From an uncultured Celeribacter sp. (GTDB taxonomy: Bacteria > Pseudomonadota > Alphaproteobacteria > Rhodobacterales > Rhodobacteraceae): a DNA stretch of 64,000 nucleotides. The notes below the pieces were generated by a model, which saw only the letters and a program-made list of their open reading frames with translations, did no database searches and was not told the DNA's origin. The DNA is taken from assembly GCF_963676475.1 (NCBI RefSeq), contig NZ_OY781106.1, positions 1,240,001 to 1,304,000 on the forward strand. Direction: 5' to 3'. A program made the translations under genes and the position numbers. Every line of letters begins with the position of its first letter. Positions within the stretch are counted from its first letter, which is position 1. Below are positions 18,374 to 25,474 of the stretch, piece after piece.

Positions 18374-19606
18374 CTACTCTGCCGCGCTTTCAATGATTTC
18401 TGCTTTGATGGGGCGTTTGCGGGGTAGCTTTCCGTTCAGGACCGCATAGGCGATCAGCCCGATCACCAGTCCCCAAAACGCGCCCCCAACCCCGAGCATG
18501 TTGATGTTTGCCGCCGAGGCGAGGAAGGTAATGAGTGCGGCTTCCCGCGAAGCGGGATCAGCCATGGCCCCGGCAAGGCTTCCCCCGATTGTGCCGAGCA
18601 GGGCAAGACCGGCCAGCGTGGTGATGAACGTCGCCGGAAATGCCATGAAGACGGCTGCCAGAGTCACACCGAACACGCCGACAAGTACATAGAAGAAACC
18701 CGCCGCGATACCGGAGATCCAACGCTTCGCCGGGTCTTCATGCGCCTCCCGCCCTGTGGCGATTGCGGCTGTGATGGCGGCTATATTGAACGCATGGGAG
18801 CCGAACGGCGCCATGAGAAGCGAGCCAAGGCCGGTTACGGTCACGATGGGGTTGGCGCTTGTCTTGAACCCGTCATTTCGCAGCACCAGCATCCCCGGCA
18901 TATACTGGCCAGTGAGCGTGATGAGGAACAAGGGCAGCGCGACGCTCAATGTCGCATTCAGCGTGAACTCCGGCATGGTGAAGATCGGCATGGCGAACTT
19001 CAATTGTAGGCCCGACAGATCAACACGTTCCTGCAAAAGAAGAAACACAAGTCCGATCAATAGGATGCCGACCACGGCGTAGCGCGCGGAAATGCGCTTG
19101 AGCGCGACATATGCGGCGATCAGCAGGCCGACCAGAACGGGATCGACACTCGCGCCTTCGAACGCTCCGATCCCGAATTGCAGCAGGATGCCCGCAAGCA
19201 AGCCCGATGCGATGCCGGGCGGTATCAGCCTGATCACCTTCTCAAAATATCCCGAAAGCCCGAGTATAATGAAAGCGATAGCGGAGAGAATATAGGCCCC
19301 GACCGCTTCTGCATAAGACGTTGTGGCAAGCGCCGTTACAAGGAAGGCGGCGGCCGGTGTTGACCAGGCCGTGATGATTGGCTCGCGGTAGCGCCAGCTC
19401 AAGAATAGGCCGGTCAGGCCGACACCAATTGAAACCGACCATACCCAAGATGCCGTCAATTCGGGACTAAGGCCCGCAACCCGTGCGGCCTGGAAGACAA
19501 GAATGAACGTTCCACCATAGTTGACGATGACGGAGATCAGCCCCGCGACGATGGGATGGGTGAGATCGTTCAGTCGGATGGGTAATGATGACGGGCTGGT
19601 CGACAT
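18374..19606 (-). CDS. BenE-family (benzoate-type) permease
   Basis: This 410-residue integral membrane protein has 11-12 hydrophobic segments. The text ITAWSTPAAAFLVTA near residue 80 and the general pattern are typical of BenE benzoate/H+ symporters. No benzoate-degradation genes are nearby. Its coupling to pyridoxal kinase (stop and start overlap) and its position as first gene of a PLP-themed operon suggest that it imports a B6 vitamer or a B6 analogue; this is inference. The start at 19606 (MSTSPSS) is chosen because the longer frame begins within the divergent promoter region. Confidence 0.82.
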   Translation of the reverse strand: MSTSPSSLPIRLNDLTHPIVAGLISVIVNYGGTFILVFQAARVAGLSPELTASWVWSVSIGVGLTGLFLSWRYREPIITAWSTPAAAFLVTALATTSYAEAVGAYILSAIAFIILGLSGYFEKVIRLIPPGIASGLLAGILLQFGIGAFEGASVDPVLVGLLIAAYVALKRISARYAVVGILLIGLVFLLLQERVDLSGLQLKFAMPIFTMPEFTLNATLSVALPLFLITLTGQYMPGMLVLRNDGFKTSANPIVTVTGLGSLLMAPFGSHAFNIAAITAAIATGREAHEDPAKRWISGIAAGFFYVLVGVFGVTLAAVFMAFPATFITTLAGLALLGTIGGSLAGAMADPASREAALITFLASAANINMLGVGGAFWGLVIGLIAYAVLNGKLPRKRPIKAEIIESAAE

Positions 19607-19667
19607 GGTTCTGGTGGTTCTCCGAAAGGGTGGGCACGAGGCCGGAAACATGCCTTGACATCTAGCT

Positions 19668-19699
19668 GATAAATGGCTGGATATTACCAGCCATTTATC
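19668..19699. promoter_or_regulatory. Perfect 13-bp inverted repeat, likely MocR/PdxR operator
   Basis: Left arm GATAAATGGCTGG (19668-19680) and right arm CCAGCCATTTATC (19687-19699) are perfect reverse complements separated by 6 nt. The site lies between the divergent permease operon and the regulator gene, just upstream of the regulator's ribosome binding site (AGAGGG at 19703-19708). A TTGACA hexamer is at 19655-19660. MocR/PdxR proteins usually autoregulate from such divergent regions, so this is the best operator candidate for both arms of the module. Confidence 0.75.
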
Positions 19700-19717
19700 T
19701 CCAGAGGGTCAGACCAT

Positions 19718-21211
19718 TTGTTCAAGCATTCCCAACTCGAATCCGTAAAGGCATGGCTCGCACATCCGGCCCATGCGGCGATGCCGCTGCACGCGCGGAT
19801 ACAGCGAGCGATCCGGCAACTGATTCTTGACGGTGCGCTTGGCCCAGCAAGGCCACTTCCAGCCTCCCGCGCCCTCGCCAGATCGCTGGACGTTTCGCGT
19901 GATACGGTCGAGTCCGCCTACGCCCAGCTTCACGCGGAAGGTTTCATTGAGCGGCGTGTCGGCAGCGGCAGTTTCGTCACCGAGATTACTGAGTTCATGC
20001 CAGGGCATCGACGCTCAAGGCGCAGCGCTTTGCTGGTCAATCAGGCCCCGAACCTGAGCGAACGCGGGAAGGACATGTTTCGTAGCGGCGGATTGCGCGA
20101 AGTGCTGCCGCCGCGCCCGTTTACCCATGGGGTGCCGGAGACACGCAATTTCCCGCTGCCGCTTTGGGAGCGTCTGGAACGACAGGTTTTGAAAGAGGTT
20201 GGCACGCAGGCGCTGCTTCAGAGCGATCCACAGGGAAACGCTACGCTTCGGCGGGCCATCGCGGACTATGTGAACCTCGAACGCGGCGCACGCGCCACGG
20301 CGGACCGCGTGCTGGTGCTGACAAGCTCACAACAGGCCATGACGCTCTGCGCAAATATGCTGCTTGACCCCGGCGACCGGATTTTTATCGAAGACCCGGC
20401 CTATTATGGCGCGCGCAAGGCCTTCGATGCGGCAGGGCTGGACTCCGTCCCGGTCAAGGTGGATCGGCAGGGCGTGATGGTTGAGCCAATTCTTGACGAT
20501 CCGCACGGGGCCAAAGCGGTCTCTCTCACGCCTTCACATCAATTCCCGACCGGGGCGACGCTGGCGCTGGATCGTCGTCTTGCGCTCATCGAATGGGCGG
20601 CGCGACATCAGGCCTGGATCATTGAGGACGATTACGACAGTGAATTTCATTATTCCGGCAAACCGACAGCGTGCGTGCAGGGCCTCGATCCTCATGACCG
20701 GACCATCTACATCGGCACCTTCACGAAATCCCTCTTTCCGGGGCTTCGGATCGGGTACGCCGTGCTGCCGCCGCAACTGGTGAAGCCAATGACCGTCGCG
20801 CGCACATTGCTTGACGGCCACACGGCATCCATCGCGCAACTGACGCTCGCCCGCTTCATGGAGGGCGGGCATTTCGGCGCCCATATCCGCACCATGCGAG
20901 GCATTTACGCGCAGCGGCTCGATACGCTGGCGGGATTGGTTCGAAAGCACCTGTCTGATTTTGTCGAACCTCATGTTCCCATTGGCGGTTTGCAGATGCC
21001 TTGCGTGTTGACGGGCGAAATATCCGAACGCGCGGCGATTGATGCGGCGCGGCGCGTCGGCGTCGATCTGCTGGGGTTATCGGGCCTTTATGCCGCTGGC
21101 GATGGCGAGCCCGGTTTCCTGATGGGGTTTGCCGCCTATACGCCGATGGAACTGGAAGGCGCGGTCAGGAAGCTGGTCAGCGCGTTTCAGGCATTGCGCA
21201 CACCAGTATGA
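19718..21211 (+). CDS. pdxR: MocR/PdxR-type GntR-aminotransferase regulator
   Basis: The protein fuses an N-terminal GntR winged helix (about residues 20-90, with DVSRDTVESAYAQLHAEGFI) to a class I aminotransferase-like domain that binds PLP as effector. The domain carries IIEDDYDSEF and the PLP lysine at about 337 in GTFTKSLFPG. I choose the TTG at 19718 (497 aa) because an AGAGGG site lies 9 nt upstream. The ATG at 19673 falls inside the inverted-repeat operator. Divergence from a pyridoxal kinase operon is the classical PdxR setting, hence the symbol; target genes are inferred. Confidence 0.88.
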   Translation: MFKHSQLESVKAWLAHPAHAAMPLHARIQRAIRQLILDGALGPARPLPASRALARSLDVSRDTVESAYAQLHAEGFIERRVGSGSFVTEITEFMPGHRRSRRSALLVNQAPNLSERGKDMFRSGGLREVLPPRPFTHGVPETRNFPLPLWERLERQVLKEVGTQALLQSDPQGNATLRRAIADYVNLERGARATADRVLVLTSSQQAMTLCANMLLDPGDRIFIEDPAYYGARKAFDAAGLDSVPVKVDRQGVMVEPILDDPHGAKAVSLTPSHQFPTGATLALDRRLALIEWAARHQAWIIEDDYDSEFHYSGKPTACVQGLDPHDRTIYIGTFTKSLFPGLRIGYAVLPPQLVKPMTVARTLLDGHTASIAQLTLARFMEGGHFGAHIRTMRGIYAQRLDTLAGLVRKHLSDFVEPHVPIGGLQMPCVLTGEISERAAIDAARRVGVDLLGLSGLYAAGDGEPGFLMGFAAYTPMELEGAVRKLVSAFQALRTPV

Positions 21212-21251
21212 ATGGTCTGGTCAATGATGCAAAATTGGCGGGGATAATCAG

Positions 21252-21276
21252 TCCATATATCTGATAAGCGTGCTGG
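21252..21276. promoter_or_regulatory. Degenerate second copy of the MocR half-sites
   Basis: Upstream of the amidotransferase gene, the stretch GATAAGCGTGCTGG (21263-21276) resembles the operator arm GATAAATGGCTGG. A preceding CAGTCCATATATC resembles the other arm CCAGCCATTTATC. The order of the half-sites is reversed relative to the main operator. It may give the regulator control over the amidotransferase-glyA-PLPBP-MFS arm. Similarity is partial, so this is tentative. Confidence 0.4.
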
Positions 21277-21298
21277 TAACGTCGCCTCGGAGAACAGC

Positions 21299-22018
21299 AT
21301 GACAGCACGCCCCGCCACCAGCAAAACAGCCGTCGTCATTCGGCATATCCTGTTTGAAGATCTCGGGCTGTTTGAGCCGGTGCTGACGGCGGCGGGATAC
21401 AGCGTCATCTATCTCGATTTGGATAGCGATGATGTTTCAACGCTTGATGCGCTGGAACCGGACTTGCTGATCGTCCTTGGTGGACCTGTCGGGGTCTATG
21501 AGAATGATGCCTATCCCTATCTTGCCGAAGAGCGCCGGATACTCGCCGCGAGGCTGGCGAAGGAACGCCCGACGCTCGGCATTTGTCTGGGCGCACAGCA
21601 GATCGCTGCAACGCTTGGCGCCGATGTTATGCCAATGGGGCACAAGGAAATCGGGTTCAGCCCTGTTTCGCTGACAGATGCCGGAGGGGTTGGGCCGCTC
21701 CGCCATCTGGAAAGCATCCCCGTGCTGCATTGGCATGGGGATGCCTTCCGTATCCCGGATGGAGCCGAAAACCTTGGGACGACGGAGCTGTGCGACACCC
21801 AAGGCTTCTCCATCGGTCGCAACATATTGGCGTTGCAATTTCACCCCGAGGTGGACGCGAACGCGGGGATTGAACGCTGGCTGACAGGGCACGCGGCGGA
21901 ACTGGCATCGTCGCGCATCGATCCACGAAAGTTGAGGGCGCAAGCGAAGACCATTCCCGCCAACGCCCGTGTGGCCGCCGAAAAAATGATGGAAGAATGG
22001 CTCGCCCAGATCGCCTGA
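21299..22018 (+). CDS. Class I glutamine amidotransferase
   Basis: This 239-residue stand-alone GATase1 protein has an intact triad: nucleophile Cys at about 96 in LGICLGAQ, and His and Glu at about 182 and 184 in FHPEVD. Such proteins resemble the amidotransferase domain of GMP synthase and release ammonia from glutamine, or hydrolyse gamma-glutamyl bonds. The acceptor is unknown. It is not PdxT, which is shorter and works with PdxS, absent here. It is the first gene after the MocR regulator, about 90 bp downstream, and precedes glyA. Confidence 0.85.
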   Translation: MTARPATSKTAVVIRHILFEDLGLFEPVLTAAGYSVIYLDLDSDDVSTLDALEPDLLIVLGGPVGVYENDAYPYLAEERRILAARLAKERPTLGICLGAQQIAATLGADVMPMGHKEIGFSPVSLTDAGGVGPLRHLESIPVLHWHGDAFRIPDGAENLGTTELCDTQGFSIGRNILALQFHPEVDANAGIERWLTGHAAELASSRIDPRKLRAQAKTIPANARVAAEKMMEEWLAQIA

Positions 22019-22076
22019 ATTGATCGGCGTTCCTGTCAGACACAGAGGCCAACAATCGTCCGCTGCATGGGGCTCA

Positions 22077-22099
22077 TGTGGTGCGCATTTCACACCACA
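22077..22099. other. Small hairpin in the glyA leader
   Basis: TGTGGTG (22077-22083) and CACCACA (22093-22099) form a 7-bp stem with a 9-nt loop in the 97-bp gap before glyA. There is no T tract, so it is not an obvious terminator. It could be an mRNA structure or a protein site; nothing here decides which. Confidence 0.35.
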
Positions 22100-22115
22100 A
22101 TCATGGAAGACACCA

Positions 22116-23423
22116 ATGAAAGCACAATCGATAACCACCCCCTTGAGCCAGCCTGTCGCTGACGGAAGCGTCGGGAACGCCAGCCTGTCGGACACAGACA
22201 GCGCGATCCTCGCCGCCATTGCCGATGAACGCACCCGCCAACGTGACTGTATCGAACTGATTGCATCGGAGAACTTCGTCAGCCCCGCCGTTCTGGAAGC
22301 GCAGGGCTCGATCCTCACCAACAAATACGCCGAAGGCTATCCGCACCGGCGCTATTATGGCGGCTGCGCCAATGTCGATGTGGCTGAAGACCTCGCCATC
22401 GAACGCCTGAACCGGCTTTTCGGCAGCACATACGCCAATGTGCAGCCGCATTCGGGCAGTCAAGCCAATCAGGCGGTGCTTCTTGCGCTGCTGAAGCCCG
22501 GCGACACGATCCTTGGGCTCGACCTCAAGGCGGGCGGGCATCTGACCCATGGCGCAGCCGTCAACCTGTCAGGCCGGTGGTTCGATGTCGTCAGCTATGG
22601 CGTGGACGCTGACAGCCATCTGATCGACATGGATCAGGTGGCGGAACTGGCGCGCAGGCATCGCCCCGAATTGCTGATCGCGGGCGGTTCAGCCTATCCC
22701 GGCACTCTGGATTTTGCCCGTTTCCGTGCAATCGCGGATGAAGTGGGGGCGATCCTGATGGTTGATATGGCGCATTTCGCGGGGCTGGTTGCGGGCGATG
22801 CCTATCCTTCGCCAATCCTTTTTGCCGATGTCGTCACCTCGACCACGCACAAGACGCTGCGCGGGCCACGCGGCGGGTTCGTTCTGACCAATGACGCGCA
22901 GATTGCAAAGAAAATCAACTCGGCGGTCTTCCCCGGCCTGCAAGGCGGCCCGCTCATGCATGTCATCGCGGCGAAGGCGGTGGCGTTTGGCGAGGCACTG
23001 GACCCTTCGTTCAAGATCTACGCCCGGCGCGTTGTCGAAAACTGCCGCGTGCTGGCGCAAACGCTGATCGATGGCGGGCTGGCGATCACCAGCGGCGGCA
23101 CCGATTGCCATTTGGCCGTGGTTGATTTGCGCCCCTTGGGCCTCACTGGTAACATCGCCGAGAAAGCGCTGGAATCGGTCGGCGTCACGCTCAACAAGAA
23201 CGCAATCCCGAACGACCCTGAAAAACCCATGGTGACATCGGGCATCCGGGTGGGCAGCGCGGCGGGAACGTCACGCGGGTTCGGTCCCGATGAGTATAAG
23301 CAAATCGCCGGACTGATGCTTGGCACGCTTCACGCCGTTCGCGACGGAACACTCGACGCCGAGCGGGAACGGATCAGCGGGTTGGTTCGCGATCTCGTTC
23401 GTCGCTTTCCCTTGCCATACTGA
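22116..23423 (+). CDS. glyA: Serine hydroxymethyltransferase
   Basis: This fold-type I PLP enzyme interconverts serine and glycine with tetrahydrofolate and so supplies one-carbon units and glycine. The 435-residue protein has ELIASENF near residue 47, the [15 protein letters not shown] signature, and the PLP lysine at about 246 in [14 protein letters not shown]. It shares the host's essential one-carbon step, so a copy on a mobile element is probably a duplicate or target-variant gene. The ATG at 22116 is preferred; an earlier in-frame ATG at 22020 adds residues unlike the family. Confidence 0.94.
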   Translation: MKAQSITTPLSQPVADGSVGNASLSDTDSAILAAIADERTRQRDCIELIASENFVSPAVLEAQGSILTNKYAEGYPHRRYYGGCANVDVAEDLAIERLNRLFGSTYANVQPHSGSQANQAVLLALLKPGDTILGLDLKAGGHLTHGAAVNLSGRWFDVVSYGVDADSHLIDMDQVAELARRHRPELLIAGGSAYPGTLDFARFRAIADEVGAILMVDMAHFAGLVAGDAYPSPILFADVVTSTTHKTLRGPRGGFVLTNDAQIAKKINSAVFPGLQGGPLMHVIAAKAVAFGEALDPSFKIYARRVVENCRVLAQTLIDGGLAITSGGTDCHLAVVDLRPLGLTGNIAEKALESVGVTLNKNAIPNDPEKPMVTSGIRVGSAAGTSRGFGPDEYKQIAGLMLGTLHAVRDGTLDAERERISGLVRDLVRRFPLPY

Positions 23424-23450
23424 TGGCATCAGCCTGGGGACCGTTCTGAT

Positions 23451-24266
23451 ATGACGACATCAATGAAAAGCGACCTTTCATCCGAGGACATCGTGCGCTT
23501 CGGTGACCATCCGGCTGAGGCGTTCGCCGCGAACCTGCAAACGGTCAAGGATCGCATCGCGGCCGCCTGCCTTCGCTCTGGCCGCCCGCCTGACGATGTG
23601 CGGCTGCTGCCTGTCACCAAGACGGTTCCCGCGCATATCCTGCGCCATGCTTTCGCGGTCGGCATCACGGATTTTGGTGAGAACAAGCTACAGGAAGCGA
23701 GAAACAAGCAGGAGGTTCTGGCCGATCTGGCGATCCGCTGGAACATCATCGGCCACCTTCAGACCAACAAGGTGAAATACCTCGTCCGCTTCGCATCTGA
23801 GTTTCATGCGCTTGATAGCCTTCGGCTGGCGAAGGAACTGAACCGCCGCCTCGACGCGCGAGGGCGCGATCTCGACGTGTTTGTGCAGGTAAACACCTCT
23901 GGCGAGGCCAGCAAATACGGCCTGCATCCTGACGACCTGCTCTCTTTCGTGGAACACCTGCCGGACTATCCCCGGCTGAAACCGCGCGGCCTGATGACGC
24001 TGGCGATTTTCAGCGCGGATACCGAGCGCGTGCGCCGGTGCTTCCGTCTACTCCGCGATCTGCGGGATCGGGCGGTCGCCGTTCACCCCTGCCTGACGCA
24101 GCTCTCCATGGGGATGTCCGGGGACTATGAGGTCGCCATCGAGGAAGGCGCCGATGTCGTGCGCGTCGGTCAGGCCATATTCGGCCCCCGTCCGACCCCT
24201 GACGCCTTCTATTGGCCCGGCATGGACTCGCCCTCCGCCAATGGGGAAGCCGAAAATTCGTCATGA
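23451..24266 (+). CDS. PLP-binding homeostasis protein (PLPBP/YggS family)
   Basis: The YggS/PLPBP family binds PLP in a TIM-barrel related to alanine racemase, has no known catalytic activity, and keeps free PLP and vitamin B6 levels in check. The PLP lysine is at about residue 57 in LLPVTKTVP; FGENKLQEA, HLQTNKVKY and SMGMSGDYEVAIEEG are the other family signatures. At 271 residues it is longer than the usual 220-240, mostly through an N-terminal extension and a C-terminal tail. The chromosome very likely has its own copy. It is coupled to the next gene by ATGA. Confidence 0.92.
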   Translation: MTTSMKSDLSSEDIVRFGDHPAEAFAANLQTVKDRIAAACLRSGRPPDDVRLLPVTKTVPAHILRHAFAVGITDFGENKLQEARNKQEVLADLAIRWNIIGHLQTNKVKYLVRFASEFHALDSLRLAKELNRRLDARGRDLDVFVQVNTSGEASKYGLHPDDLLSFVEHLPDYPRLKPRGLMTLAIFSADTERVRRCFRLLRDLRDRAVAVHPCLTQLSMGMSGDYEVAIEEGADVVRVGQAIFGPRPTPDAFYWPGMDSPSANGEAENSS

Positions 24267-25474
24267 CGGCTCCACAACGCGGGCTGCTCGCGCAAGTCTC
24301 CGCCGCTCATCTGGTCAGCCATTTTCACATCATGACAGTCCCGGCGCTGCTTCCGCTTCTGCCGACCATCATGAGCGTCAATTTTGTCGACATCGGAATC
24401 GCGCTGGCGATTTTCAATATCGTGACCGCCGTTGTGCAGGCCCCGTTGGGCTATGCAGTGGACCGATTTGGCGCGATGCGGCTGTTGAAGATCGGGCTTG
24501 CGCTAGGCAGCGTCAGCTTCGCGCTGCTCATCCTTCAGCCGACCTTCTGGGTGCTGATCGTCGCCATGGCGCTCGCCGGAATCGCCAACGGCGTCTATCA
24601 TCCGTGCGACTACGCGCTCCTATCACGCGGCATTGCGCAAGACAGAATGGGGCGAGCCTTTTCGATCCACACCTTCGCAGGATTTCTCGGCAACGCGCTC
24701 GCACCGCTGATATTGGTGTGGCTAACGATCAATCTGGACATCCGGGCGGCCTTTGTCGTCAGCGCCGGACTGGATCTGGTTGTTCTCCTGCTGCTAGTAA
24801 TCAGGGCGACGCCCTCAGTTCAGGCGCCTCCAATCACAAGGACGATCACCGGGGAACCAGCCCGCTCCCGGCTTCGGATGTCGGTCCTTGGCGCGATACC
24901 GCTTTTGACGCTGTTCTTCCTTCTGCTGAATCTCAGCACCGGAGCTATCGAGAAATTCTCGGTCGCCGCTCTCGTCGCGGGATTCGATGTGCCCTTGGCA
25001 ACCGCCAATCTGGCGCTGACGGCGTTTCTGTTCGCCAGCGCGTTCGGCGTTCTCGCCGGCGGCGTCTTAGCTGATCGGACTGAACGCCATGGCCTTGTCG
25101 GGGCAATTGTCTTTGCCCTGGCCGCGCTGCTCATCATCGGCGTGATCCTTGTTCCGATGCCCGGCATCGCCTTGATCGCAACGCTCGGCTTGGCGGGTTT
25201 TCTGACTGGCTGCATCGCACCGTCCCGCGACATGCTGGTGCGCGCCGCCGCCCCGGCTGGAGCCGAAGGGCGGGTCTTCGGGATTGTTTCATCCGGCTTC
25301 AACGTTGGCGGTGTGCTCGGTCCCATCTTGTTCGGCTACTTGATGGACAATGGGGCGGCGATTGGGGTGCTTTGGGCTTCCGCCGGGTTCATGATAGCGA
25401 CAACCGTGATCGTGCTGCTTCAGGAGTGGTTGATGCGACTCAACAAGAACCGTGCGAACGTCGTTACAAGCTGA
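24263..25474 (+). CDS. MFS transporter
   Basis: This 403-residue, 12-helix major facilitator protein has the loop 2-3 motif GYAVDRFGAMRLLK (variant motif A) and IANGVYHPCDYALLS in helix 5. The latter resembles the fosmidomycin-resistance (Fsr) and related exporter groups. It starts at the ATGA overlap with the PLPBP gene, so it is the last gene of the plus-strand arm. Export of a toxic amino-acid or B6 analogue would fit the module, but uptake cannot be excluded. Its 3' end overlaps the convergent relaxase gene by 11 nt, marking the cargo boundary. Confidence 0.88.
   Translation: MTAPQRGLLAQVSAAHLVSHFHIMTVPALLPLLPTIMSVNFVDIGIALAIFNIVTAVVQAPLGYAVDRFGAMRLLKIGLALGSVSFALLILQPTFWVLIVAMALAGIANGVYHPCDYALLSRGIAQDRMGRAFSIHTFAGFLGNALAPLILVWLTINLDIRAAFVVSAGLDLVVLLLLVIRATPSVQAPPITRTITGEPARSRLRMSVLGAIPLLTLFFLLLNLSTGAIEKFSVAALVAGFDVPLATANLALTAFLFASAFGVLAGGVLADRTERHGLVGAIVFALAALLIIGVILVPMPGIALIATLGLAGFLTGCIAPSRDMLVRAAAPAGAEGRVFGIVSSGFNVGGVLGPILFGYLMDNGAAIGVLWASAGFMIATTVIVLLQEWLMRLNKNRANVVTS

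Noticed and set aside
19673..19717. ATG at 19673 as the start of the MocR regulator
   Set aside because: It lies inside the perfect inverted repeat and has no ribosome binding site; the TTG at 19718 has AGAGGG at good spacing.
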